Source: Thiosulfativibrio sp964387695 (GTDB taxonomy: Bacteria > Pseudomonadota > Gammaproteobacteria > Thiomicrospirales > Thiomicrospiraceae). Taken from it: 9,359 nucleotides of DNA. Below the pieces are notes generated by a model. It ran no database searches, was not told the DNA's origin, and saw nothing but the letters and a program-made list of their open reading frames with translations. The stretch covers positions 1-9,359 of the forward strand of contig CAYLXI010000069.1 of assembly GCA_964387695.1 (NCBI GenBank), written 5' to 3'. Positions 1-7,269 of this stretch are shown piece by piece. The position numbers and the translations under genes were made by a program. Each line of letters begins with the position of its first letter. The first letter of the stretch is position 1.

Positions 1-39
1 TTGTCGTGCATTTTAGCCAGTAAAAAATAATTGGCGGTT

Positions 40-69
40 GTTAAGTGCTTCCTTAGGGAACCGCTTAAC
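40..69 (+). promoter_or_regulatory. Leader hairpin upstream of the mevalonate operon
   Basis: Bases 40-47 pair with 62-69 (eight pairs, one of them G.U at 46/63). After a C/C mismatch at 48/61, bases 49-52 pair with 57-60 around the tetraloop TTAG (53-56). The structure ends seven bases before the ribosome binding site of the first gene. No T-run follows it on the + strand, so it does not look like an ordinary intrinsic terminator. A competing helix is possible between 34-39 (GCGGTT) and 59-64 (AACCGC), and the two cannot form together. A regulatory role is inference; it could also be a leftover 3' end structure of an upstream gene outside the window. Confidence 0.4.
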
Positions 70-76
70 GGGATTT

Positions 77-80
77 GAGG
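77..80 (+). promoter_or_regulatory. Ribosome binding site of the HMG-CoA reductase gene
   Basis: GAGG lies four bases before the ATG at 85 and thirteen before the next in-frame ATG at 94. The first is rather close and the second rather far, so the start at 85 is preferred but not certain. An in-frame TGA at 76-78 overlaps this site and rules out any start further upstream. Confidence 0.5.
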
Positions 81-84
81 TATA

Positions 85-1137
85 ATGACCTATATGAAAA
101 ACCTTTCTCAAAATTTTGCTAGCATTCCCATGCGCTCAGTGGGCCCTCTTAAGCTCATTGGCGATGTAGAAGCCGATGACTTAATGATTCCCATGGCAAC
201 CTATGAAACCCCTCTATGGCCTTCCGTTGCTCGCGGGGCAAGAGTTACCTCTCATGCAGGTGGTATTCGCGTAACTTTGTTAGACGAACGCATGACTCGC
301 TCTATTTTATTACAAGCACCTCATGCAGGCATTGCACGAGAAATTCTGAAAAACATTCAATCTCGCTATGATGATTTACAAATCATTATTTCTCAATCTA
401 GTCGCTTTGCAAAATTAATTGACACTCACTTTAAGGTGGTTGGTAACCTAATTTACCTTAGATTAGAATTTAAAACTGGTGATGCTTCAGGGCACAATAT
501 GGTAACCAATGCCGCGGATAAAATAATTCCTTGGTTACTCAGAGAATATCCCAACTTAAGCTATGTTTCTATTTCTGGCAATTATTGTAGCGATAAAAAA
601 GTATCTGCCGTGAATAGCATTTTAGGTAGAGGTAAAAATGTGGTCTGTGAAACCACTATTTCTCGAAAACTTTGCAAAAGATTTTTAAAAACCTCTCCCG
701 AATCTTTGGTAAATATACATATTAAAAAAAACCTACTTGGCAGCCTTGTTTCAGGAGGGATTTCCTCAGCAAATGCTCATGTTGCTAATATGTTACTGGG
801 GTTTTATTTAGCCACAGGTCAAGATGCCGCTAATATTGTGGAAGGTTCGCAAGCTGTTAACCATGCTGAAGTCACTCCAAGCGGAGATTTATACTTTTCA
901 ACAACCCTGCCAAACTTAATTGTCGGCACGGTAGGAAATGGTAAAGCACTAGATTTTGTGCTAGAAAACCTAAAACAGCTTGGTTGCACTCAAACTCATG
1001 TTGAGCCAGGAACTAATTCTCGTCGCTTGGCTTGCATTGCAGGAGCTACGGCACTTTGTGGCGAATTATCTTTATTGGCTGCTCAAACCAACCCGCACGA
1101 ATTAATGCAATCTCACCTTAAGCTTGAACGAAAATAA
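85..1137 (+). CDS. mvaA: Hydroxymethylglutaryl-CoA reductase, class I-like, compact form
   Basis: Reduces HMG-CoA to mevalonate, the committed step of the pathway, in the cytoplasm. All four catalytic residues can be placed by motif: Glu41 (PMATYE), Lys171 (GNYCSDKK), Asp247 (ATGQDAA) and His344 (QSHL) close to the C terminus. The cofactor-site motif GDASGHNM is at 132-139. GNYCSDKK, GRGKNVVCE (181-189) and GTVGNGKAL (281-289) resemble class I (archaeal/eukaryotic) enzymes more than bacterial class II. NADPH preference is inferred from that class. The Glu-to-His spacing (303 residues) is close to the human enzyme (307), so the core is complete. Only about 40 residues precede Glu41, and the ENVIG dimerisation motif and helical N-domain are absent. 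An in-frame TGA at 76-78 excludes an upstream extension. First gene of the operon; its TAA shares one base with the next ATG. Confidence 0.93.
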   Translation: MTYMKNLSQNFASIPMRSVGPLKLIGDVEADDLMIPMATYETPLWPSVARGARVTSHAGGIRVTLLDERMTRSILLQAPHAGIAREILKNIQSRYDDLQIIISQSSRFAKLIDTHFKVVGNLIYLRLEFKTGDASGHNMVTNAADKIIPWLLREYPNLSYVSISGNYCSDKKVSAVNSILGRGKNVVCETTISRKLCKRFLKTSPESLVNIHIKKNLLGSLVSGGISSANAHVANMLLGFYLATGQDAANIVEGSQAVNHAEVTPSGDLYFSTTLPNLIVGTVGNGKALDFVLENLKQLGCTQTHVEPGTNSRRLACIAGATALCGELSLLAAQTNPHELMQSHLKLERK

Positions 1138-2177
1138 TGCCCTCTCCACCTTTTAATATTACCCATCGCAAACAAGAACATATTGATTTAATTTTACAAG
1201 ACCATGAAATTGACCGTCAAAAAACTGGCTTTGAAGCCATACAATTAACACATAGAGGCTTGCCAGAGCTAGACTATGTCAAAGTGAATACTCAAACCAA
1301 ATTTTTAAATAAACCTTTAAGTTTTCCTTTAATTATTTCCTCTATGACGGGTGGTAATTCTAATAATTTAACCCAAATAAATCATCACCTAGCCGAGGCT
1401 GCTGAAGACAAACAAGTGGCTTTAGCAGTGGGTTCACAAAGAGCAATGATGATTGACAAACAAGCTGAGGAAAGTTTTAGCTTACGAAAACTTGCGCCAA
1501 ATATTCCTCTTATTGCCAATATTGGGGCAGTACAACTTAACTATGGTTTTGGTATCAACGAGGCTCGTAAAGCCGTTGATATTTTAGAAGCGGATGCTTT
1601 ATATCTGCACCTAAATCCTTTGCAAGAAATAATACAGCCAGAAGGCAATCAAAACTTTGCTAACATTGCTAAAAAAATAGAACGGCTTGCCGCTCAGTTA
1701 GAAGTTCCTATTATTTTAAAAGAAGTAGGGTGTGGATTATCTGCAAAAGATATTGAAACAGGCATTAATTCTGGTATAACATGGTTTGATTTAGCGGGTA
1801 GAGGCGGGACTTCTTGGAGCAGAATTGAAGCCCATAGAGCTAAAAATGACCTTGGTTTTTTATTTCAAGACTGGGGGCTTACCACCCCACAAGCACTTAA
1901 AACCGCCCTTCCCTTTCAAGACCAAGCTAATTTTATTGCCAGTGGTGGCATTCGCAATGGTATTGATATGGTTAAATCTGTTATAATGGGGGGTCAATTA
2001 TCTGGTGTAGCAGCTCCTTTTTTAGCTCCTGCCTTATCTTCTGCTCAAGCAGTAACGGATACAATAGACCACTTTGAACAAAGCTTTAAAACTGCCCAGT
2101 TTTTATTAGGTGCAGAAACTATTAAAGATTTATTTTTAAACCCCTCTCTACTCGCAGAGCAGACACTCGAAAATTAA
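1137..2177 (+). CDS. fni: Type 2 isopentenyl-diphosphate delta-isomerase (FMN-dependent)
   Basis: Interconverts isopentenyl and dimethylallyl diphosphate, using reduced FMN in a TIM-barrel fold. It is unrelated to the metal-dependent type 1 enzyme. Family motifs appear in order: RKQEHI near the N terminus (11-16), SSMTGG (68-73), GSQRAMM (99-105), ANIGAVQLNYG (127-137), HLNPLQE (158-164) carrying the His, Asn and active-site Gln163/Glu164, KEVGCGLS (195-202), DLAGRGGTSW (218-227) and SGGIRNG (269-275) for the flavin phosphate. The length of 346 residues is normal. The ATG shares its first base with the stop of the reductase gene (TAATG), which favours translational coupling, and no strong Shine-Dalgarno is visible. 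Type 2 isomerase is the form usually found with bacterial mevalonate pathways. Confidence 0.96.
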   Translation: MPSPPFNITHRKQEHIDLILQDHEIDRQKTGFEAIQLTHRGLPELDYVKVNTQTKFLNKPLSFPLIISSMTGGNSNNLTQINHHLAEAAEDKQVALAVGSQRAMMIDKQAEESFSLRKLAPNIPLIANIGAVQLNYGFGINEARKAVDILEADALYLHLNPLQEIIQPEGNQNFANIAKKIERLAAQLEVPIILKEVGCGLSAKDIETGINSGITWFDLAGRGGTSWSRIEAHRAKNDLGFLFQDWGLTTPQALKTALPFQDQANFIASGGIRNGIDMVKSVIMGGQLSGVAAPFLAPALSSAQAVTDTIDHFEQSFKTAQFLLGAETIKDLFLNPSLLAEQTLEN

Positions 2178-2189
2178 AGATATTTTTAA

Positions 2190-3353
2190 ATGACCGTAGG
2201 CATTGATTTAATTCATTTCTCAACCTCTGATTATTTCTTAGGGCTAGACACATTTGCCCAAGAAAAAAACCTCTCCCTTGAAAAATTTACCGTTGGCATA
2301 GGTCAAGAAAAAATGTCTATTGCCCCTCCTGATGAAGATATTGTAACGCTTGCAGCGAAAGCCGCTAAACCTATCTTAGAGCAAATTGATGTCAATAAAA
2401 TTACTGCCGTTTTATTTGCAACTGAGTCAGGCATTGACCAATCAAAATCTGCAGGCGTATTTTTACACGGCCTTCTAAATCTTCCTAAACGCTGTCGAGT
2501 GATGGAATTTAAACAAGCCTGCTATGCAGGTGCGGGTGCTTTGCAAATAGCAGGGACTATGGTTAGAGCCAATCCAAAAGAAAACATTCTGGTTATCTCC
2601 TCAGACATTGCAAAATATGATGTTGATTCTTCAGGAGAGCCTACCCAAGGCTGTGGAGCTGTCGCAATGCTCGTTAAAAAACATCCTAGAATTTTAGAAA
2701 TAGAATTTGGTTCTGGCTATTATACCGACGATGTTATGGATTTTTGGCGTCCAAACTATCGAGAGACAGCTTTAGTCGATGGAAAATATTCCACCATGGT
2801 TTACCTAAACAGCTTAAAAGAATCTTGGCAGCATTTTAACGAAGAAACGGGACGAAAATTTGAAGATATTGATTATTTTTGCTACCACATTCCTTTTACT
2901 AAAATGGCAGACAAGGCTCACAAAACTCTTGCAAGAAAAGCTTTAGCCAAGTCTTCCGCAACTGAGTTGAATCAACATATTTTTGACGGAAAAATTTATA
3001 ACCGTGTGATAGGAAATAGCTACACTGCCTCTTTATTTATTAGTTTTTGTTCCTTGTTAGACCATGCCAAAAATGATTTAAGAAATAAACGGGTTAGCTT
3101 TTTTAGCTATGGTTCTGGTTGCGTTGCCGAATTTTTTACAGGGATTATTCAACCTAACTACCAGAGCTATTTAATGACTTTTTCTCATCAATCGCAAATA
3201 AAAAACCGCACGTCTATTTCTTATGCAGAATATTTAAACTTTTATCACCAAGCCTTAACACCTATTGACAACCTAATTTTACCAAGCCACAATAAGCGTT
3301 GCTTTAGGTTTAGTGAAATAAAAAACCATAAGCGCATTTATGAATCTCTCTAA
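2190..3353 (+). CDS. mvaS: Hydroxymethylglutaryl-CoA synthase
   Basis: Condenses acetyl-CoA with acetoacetyl-CoA to HMG-CoA, the substrate of the reductase two genes upstream. It is a thiolase-superfamily protein with the full catalytic set: Glu79 in ATESGID, nucleophile Cys111 in KQACYAGAGAL, and His233 in YHIPFTKMADKAH. These positions match the numbering of characterised Gram-positive bacterial synthases. GNSYTASL (275-282) and SYGSGCVAEFF (306-316) are conserved C-terminal motifs. The length of 387 residues is typical. The gene follows fni after a 12-nt gap with only a weak AT-rich ribosome binding region. The ATG is placed by the MTVGIDLIHF N terminus, which is normal for the family. The start and the function are both well supported. 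Confidence 0.96.
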   Translation: MTVGIDLIHFSTSDYFLGLDTFAQEKNLSLEKFTVGIGQEKMSIAPPDEDIVTLAAKAAKPILEQIDVNKITAVLFATESGIDQSKSAGVFLHGLLNLPKRCRVMEFKQACYAGAGALQIAGTMVRANPKENILVISSDIAKYDVDSSGEPTQGCGAVAMLVKKHPRILEIEFGSGYYTDDVMDFWRPNYRETALVDGKYSTMVYLNSLKESWQHFNEETGRKFEDIDYFCYHIPFTKMADKAHKTLARKALAKSSATELNQHIFDGKIYNRVIGNSYTASLFISFCSLLDHAKNDLRNKRVSFFSYGSGCVAEFFTGIIQPNYQSYLMTFSHQSQIKNRTSISYAEYLNFYHQALTPIDNLILPSHNKRCFRFSEIKNHKRIYESL

Positions 3354-3368
3354 TCGAGTATAAAGCTC

Positions 3369-4400
3369 ATGAAACTAACTTGCCAAGCCCCAGCTAAAAT
3401 CATTCTTTCAGGTGAGCACTCAGTTATTTATGGGTCTCCTGGCTTAAGCATGACCATTGATTTACCGACAGAATGCACCATTGAATTCATTCCGAATAAA
3501 ACCTCATTTATTGAAATAGAGCTGATAAATTATCAACAAAAACATGCCTTCCCTTTTAAAACATGGCAAAAACTGGCTTTAAATATTGAAATTCGCTTCC
3601 AGCTCTACTTACAAAACATTAATGCCATCCAAACAGTTCTACACCATCCCATTGATTTAATATTGGTCACCTTGCAGCATTTTCATCAAGCCATTGGCCT
3701 CAAGCATGGACATTGGTCCATTAAAATCAAGTCTCATCATTTACCTAGCCGTGGGTTAGGAAGTTCGGCGGCTGTTATATTAAGCTTACTTAGTGGTTTA
3801 TATAAAGCTCATAACTGTACTGCCTACCAAGATCAAATGCTCGCTCTTTCCCTATTAATTGAATCTCGTCAACATGGAAAATCTAGTGGCATTGACCCAA
3901 CAACTATTTTACTAGGCGGATTACTACGCTACCAAAAGCAGAAAAAAACACTTAAACTCAAAACCAACCATTTTCAAGCGTGGTTAATTGATACAGGCAT
4001 TCCTACAAGCTCTACAGGCACAAGTGTTGAAGGCGTTCAAAACGCATTTAAACATGAGCATTCTATTTGGTCAAAATTTAACACCGTAACCAATAACATA
4101 GAGTCTGCTTGGAGGCAAGAAAACTCTAATAAACTACGGGCAGCAATTCGTTCAAACCAAAATCTATTGGAGCATATTGGCGTCGTCCCTAAAAAAGTGG
4201 CCGATTTTATTAAAGTCCTTCATCAATCTAGCGACATAGCGGCAAAGGTCTGTGGTGCAGGATCAATTTCTGGCGATTCTGCGGGAATCATTTTATGTCT
4301 CAGTCCCAGCTCACCCGCAAAACTTTGCGAAAAACATGGCTATCAAGTTTTTCCTCTTAAGCTGCAAGACCATGGAATAACCTGTGAACTGGATAACTAG
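3369..4400 (+). CDS. mvk: Mevalonate kinase (GHMP kinase family)
   Basis: Predicted to phosphorylate mevalonate to 5-phosphomevalonate with ATP. GHMP motif 1 is APAKIILSGEHSVIYG (7-22) with the usual Lys10, and the ATP loop is GLGSSAA (129-135). The HGKSSGID segment (169-176) gives the catalytic Asp176, and the HGxxSGxD pattern is the best reason to call this mevalonate kinase rather than another GHMP enzyme. Glu165 sits where the Mg-binding Glu is expected. The C-terminal glycine motif reads CGAGSISGDSAG (295-306) instead of the usual TGAGGGG-like run, a divergence also noted as a finding. The length of 343 residues is slightly long. It starts 15 nt after mvaS, and its last 17 bases overlap the next kinase gene. 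Confidence 0.82.
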   Translation: MKLTCQAPAKIILSGEHSVIYGSPGLSMTIDLPTECTIEFIPNKTSFIEIELINYQQKHAFPFKTWQKLALNIEIRFQLYLQNINAIQTVLHHPIDLILVTLQHFHQAIGLKHGHWSIKIKSHHLPSRGLGSSAAVILSLLSGLYKAHNCTAYQDQMLALSLLIESRQHGKSSGIDPTTILLGGLLRYQKQKKTLKLKTNHFQAWLIDTGIPTSSTGTSVEGVQNAFKHEHSIWSKFNTVTNNIESAWRQENSNKLRAAIRSNQNLLEHIGVVPKKVADFIKVLHQSSDIAAKVCGAGSISGDSAGIILCLSPSSPAKLCEKHGYQVFPLKLQDHGITCELDN

Positions 4401-5310
4401 CGCCCCCGCAAACTTAATGGTTATGGGAGAGCACTGTGTTCTACAAGGGCATTCAGCAATAGCCTGTGCCATCAATCAAAGATTAACGGTTCACTGGAAA
4501 TCCATAGCAGATAAATCAATACACATTAAATCTGCATTAGGAACTCACCAAACCACTTTGTATAAGCTGGATAAACACCCAAAACTAAATTGGGTCATGG
4601 CATGTTTAAAACACTATCAAACACAAATACCTCATGGTTTAGAAATAAACATTGTCTCTGAATTCAAATCCACCTTAGGACTAGGAAGCTCTGCCGCCTT
4701 GCTAGCTGCGATGATTGGCGGGCTAGACATTATTTGTCAAAAAAACCATACTCTTATTCAACAGTTCAATATTGGTCTTAAAATTATTCACCAGCTACAA
4801 GGTCGAGGTTCTGGTGCAGATTTAGCCGCGAGTCTTAGTGGTGGGCTTATTTTATTTAATCCTCAAACACCAAGCTTTCAAAAACTAAATTGTCACCTAG
4901 ATCTCCAGCTGATTTACTGTGGCTATAAAACTCCCACTGCTGAAGTCATCCAATTTGTTGCTAATAAATGGCAAACACAACCCATTCTTTTAAAAGAAAT
5001 TTATCAACTCATGGCAAACACCACGCAAACTGCTTTCAAAGAACTACAACAAAATAATTTAGAACATTTTTATCACCTAGCCAACTGTTATCAAGGGCTA
5101 ATGGACGCTCTTGGGGTTAATGATGCTACCCTTTCTAAAATTATTTACCAAAGCCGACAGCTCAAGGGGGTTCATGCCTGCAAAATCTCAGGATCAGGAC
5201 TGGGTGACTGCGTTCTTAATTTTGGGCAAACACACCAAGTAAACTCTCTTGCCGAATATGAAGTTTTTAATATTAAAATCACTCAACAAGGCCTTTCAAC
5301 ATGCCTATAA
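4384..5310 (+). CDS. Second GHMP kinase, probable phosphomevalonate kinase
   Basis: Probably converts 5-phosphomevalonate to 5-diphosphomevalonate, assigned mainly because every other step of the operon is accounted for. GHMP motif 1 is SAPANLMVMGEHCVLQG (6-22), with Asn10 where most family kinases have Lys. The ATP loop is GLGSSAA (99-105), a GSGADLAAS segment (142-150) carries a candidate catalytic Asp146 and resembles phosphomevalonate kinases, and motif 3 is KISGSGLGDC (267-276). At 308 residues it is shorter than most phosphomevalonate kinases. The start is GTG. An in-frame TAA at 4378-4380 blocks any earlier start, and the next ATG (residue 12) would cut motif 1, so GTG at 4384 is effectively forced. 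A short GGA (4374-4376) lies seven bases before it. It overlaps the upstream kinase by 17 bases and mvaD by 10. The alternative is a second mevalonate kinase-like enzyme. Confidence 0.65.
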   Translation: MNWITSAPANLMVMGEHCVLQGHSAIACAINQRLTVHWKSIADKSIHIKSALGTHQTTLYKLDKHPKLNWVMACLKHYQTQIPHGLEINIVSEFKSTLGLGSSAALLAAMIGGLDIICQKNHTLIQQFNIGLKIIHQLQGRGSGADLAASLSGGLILFNPQTPSFQKLNCHLDLQLIYCGYKTPTAEVIQFVANKWQTQPILLKEIYQLMANTTQTAFKELQQNNLEHFYHLANCYQGLMDALGVNDATLSKIIYQSRQLKGVHACKISGSGLGDCVLNFGQTHQVNSLAEYEVFNIKITQQGLSTCL

Positions 5311-6305
5311 CCTCACAAGATTTTGTTAATCAAATCATTCCTCATAAAACCCCAAAACAAACTGGATACGGGCAAGCACCCGTTAATATCGCTCTAAGTA
5401 AATACTGGGGGAAACGCCAAGTTGAACTTAACTTGCCCACTAACAGCAGCCTGTCCATTAGCTTACCAACACTGGGTACAAAAACCCAATTACAATGGAT
5501 AGCAGATTCGCAACCACAGGCTAATCACATTTACTTAAATAACCAAAGGTTTAGTACAACAGACAACTTCTCTAAACGCCTAAGTCAGTTTTTAGAGTAT
5601 TTTCGCCCCGATAAAGCAGGATACTTTAAAATTGAAACCCACAACAGTGTTCCCACTGCTGCCGGACTCGCCTCTTCTGCATCTGGCTACGCAGCTTTAG
5701 TATTGGCTTTAGATGATTTATTTCAATGGCAGCTTTCTAAAAAAAACCTTTCTCTTTTAGCCAGACTAGGCAGCGGCAGTGCCTCTCGTTCAGTTTATAA
5801 CGGCTTTGCTATTTGGCACAAGGGCAAAAACGACAACGGACTAGACAGTTTTGCAGAACCCTTACCTCAAACTTGGTCTGAATTTTGTGTGGGACTGGTT
5901 GAAATAGATCTTAAAGAGAAGTCGATAGGCTCAACTACAGCCATGCAAAATACCGTAGATACCTGTGAAATTTACCAGGCGTGGCCCAAAAAAGCAGAAA
6001 ATGATGTCCAAATTATTCAAAAAGCAATTGAGCAACAAGATTTTACAACATTAGGAAAAACTTCTGAAAACAACGCCCTAACCATGCACGCCACCATGAT
6101 GGCAACTTGGCCACCCATTGTTTACTGGCAACCAGAATCTGTTGCTGCCATGCACAAAGTTTGGAGCTGTAGAAAAAACGGCATTGAGGTTTACTTTACT
6201 ATGGATGCAGGACCTAATCTAAAGTTGCTGTTTTTAGAAAAATTTACTAAAAAATTAATGCAAGTTTTTCCTAATTTAAAAGTCATTAAACCTTTTAATC
6301 TTTAA
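5301..6305 (+). CDS. mvaD: Diphosphomevalonate decarboxylase
   Basis: ATP-dependent decarboxylation of 5-diphosphomevalonate to isopentenyl diphosphate, the last step before the isomerase. Signature motifs are clear: APVNIALSKYWGKR (26-39) with Lys34 and Lys38, LPTNSSLSISL (45-55), SVPTAAGLASSASGYAAL (116-133) as the ATP loop, GSGSASRS (157-164) with Arg163, and FTMDAGPN (299-306) with catalytic Asp302. Together they separate it firmly from phosphomevalonate 3-kinases and other GHMP relatives. The length of 334 residues is normal. The start overlaps the preceding gene by 10 bases, and AAGG at 5288-5291 is a fair ribosome binding site inside that gene. It is the last gene of the + strand operon and faces trpC across a 71-base gap. 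Confidence 0.97.
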   Translation: MPITSQDFVNQIIPHKTPKQTGYGQAPVNIALSKYWGKRQVELNLPTNSSLSISLPTLGTKTQLQWIADSQPQANHIYLNNQRFSTTDNFSKRLSQFLEYFRPDKAGYFKIETHNSVPTAAGLASSASGYAALVLALDDLFQWQLSKKNLSLLARLGSGSASRSVYNGFAIWHKGKNDNGLDSFAEPLPQTWSEFCVGLVEIDLKEKSIGSTTAMQNTVDTCEIYQAWPKKAENDVQIIQKAIEQQDFTTLGKTSENNALTMHATMMATWPPIVYWQPESVAAMHKVWSCRKNGIEVYFTMDAGPNLKLLFLEKFTKKLMQVFPNLKVIKPFNL

Positions 6306-6376
6306 AAAATCACTTAATAACAAATCCATAAATGATACTGTTCAACGATACTGAATGCCCTAAAACAAAGTCTGCG
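6306..6376. other. Convergent intergenic junction, no clear terminator
   Basis: This 71-base AT-rich gap separates the stop codons of mvaD and trpC. I see no GC-rich hairpin with a T-run on either strand. The only pattern is a direct repeat of GATACTG at 6334-6340 and 6347-6353, spaced 13 bases. How transcription ends here is not evident from the sequence. Confidence 0.5.
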
Positions 6377-7180
6377 TCAATTAAAAAGTTCTGCTAGTTT
6401 TTTACCTGGGTTTTCCGCTCGCATAAACGCTTCACCAACTAGAAAGCTGTTTACCTTGTGTTCACGCATTTTTTGAACATCTTCTGGCGTTAAAATACCA
6501 CTTTCAGTAATAACAATTCTGTCATCAGGAATCATATCTAGCATACGAATGGTATTATCTAATGAGACTTCAAATGAATGTAAATCACGATTATTAACGC
6601 CAATCATGGGCAAGGGTAAACGCAAAGCTCGTTCCATTTCTTCTTCGTTATGCACTTCAACTAAAACATCCATTCCTAAGGTTAAAGCGGTTTCTGTTAA
6701 CTCATACATTTGGGCATCACCAATTGCCGCAGCAATTAATAAAATACAGTCCGCACCCATTGCTCGAGACTCATAGACTTGATAATCATCAACAATAAAA
6801 TCTTTGCGGATAATGGGTATCTTTACTGCATCATGAACCTGTTGTAAGTATTCATTAGAGCCTTGAAAAAAATCTTTGTCTGTTAATACCGACAAACAAG
6901 CCGCTCCATGCTCTTCATAGCTTTTTGCTATTTCAACAGGATCAAAAGGATCTCGTAATATACCTTTGCTCGGTGAAGCTTTTTTTATTTCTGCAATAAC
7001 CGCTGATTTACCTGCATTTAATTTAGCTTCCATTGCATCAACAAATCCACGAGTAGAGCGGGTAGATGTGATTAAAGCCTTTTGCTTCATTTCTCTTAAA
7101 GGAATTTGTTCACAGTTTTCTTGAATTTCTTCTAACTTACGAAAAATAATTTTTTTTAAAATAGTGGGCGTTGCACTCAT
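6377..7180 (-). CDS. trpC: Indole-3-glycerol-phosphate synthase (monofunctional)
   Basis: Closes the indole ring of CdRP to give indole-3-glycerol phosphate in tryptophan synthesis. The TIM-barrel active site is intact: AEIKKASPSKG (63-73) with Glu64 and Lys66, RKDFIVDDYQ (125-134) with Lys126, VLVEVH (172-177) with Glu175, GVNNRDL (194-200) with Asn196, and ESGI (226-229) near the phosphate site. At 267 residues it is a single-function enzyme with no fused TrpF domain, unlike the enteric trpCF fusion. AGGA (bases 7188-7191 on the complementary strand) lies seven bases before the ATG and supports this start. It is the last gene of the cluster, 89 bases after the DUF454 gene, a gap large enough to hold its own promoter. 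Confidence 0.96.
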   Translation of the reverse strand: MSATPTILKKIIFRKLEEIQENCEQIPLREMKQKALITSTRSTRGFVDAMEAKLNAGKSAVIAEIKKASPSKGILRDPFDPVEIAKSYEEHGAACLSVLTDKDFFQGSNEYLQQVHDAVKIPIIRKDFIVDDYQVYESRAMGADCILLIAAAIGDAQMYELTETALTLGMDVLVEVHNEEEMERALRLPLPMIGVNNRDLHSFEVSLDNTIRMLDMIPDDRIVITESGILTPEDVQKMREHKVNSFLVGEAFMRAENPGKKLAELFN

Positions 7181-7232
7181 ACTAATATCCTATATTCTGA
7201 GAATTTCATTTTCTATCCTAATAGCTTGCATT

Positions 7233-7261
7233 TTCATTTTCAGATAAGTTGTTTTTGTCAA
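7233..7261 (-). promoter_or_regulatory. Possible weak promoter for trpC
   Basis: A perfect TTGACA (-35, 7256-7261 read on the minus strand) lies just past the DUF454 stop codon. Seventeen bases further is AATGAA (7233-7238), which matches the -10 consensus at only three of six positions. The -35 may be chance in AT-rich DNA. If real, it would let trpC be expressed apart from trpGD. Confidence 0.22.
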
Positions 7262-7269
7262 AATAATTA

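Noticed and set aside
1..28. TTGTCG ... AAAAAT as a promoter for the mevalonate operon (16-base spacer)
   Set aside because: Each element matches only four of six consensus positions in AT-rich DNA at the very edge of the window. It is in a sensible place, but too weak to list.
81..86. Perfect TATAAT as a -10 promoter element
   Set aside because: It overlaps the start codon of the reductase gene and has no -35 at the right distance, so it could only make a leaderless or truncated transcript of that gene.
5301..6305. The decarboxylase could be a mevalonate or phosphomevalonate 3-kinase homologue, as in some archaea
   Set aside because: Both Lys residues of the KYWGK motif, the GSGSASRS Arg and the Asp of the DAGPN motif are all present, which is the true decarboxylase pattern.
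6549..6776. Open frame of 75 codons on the + strand opposite trpC
   Set aside because: It lies wholly inside the intact, strongly conserved trpC coding region, shows no protein family features, and is explained as a chance antisense frame.
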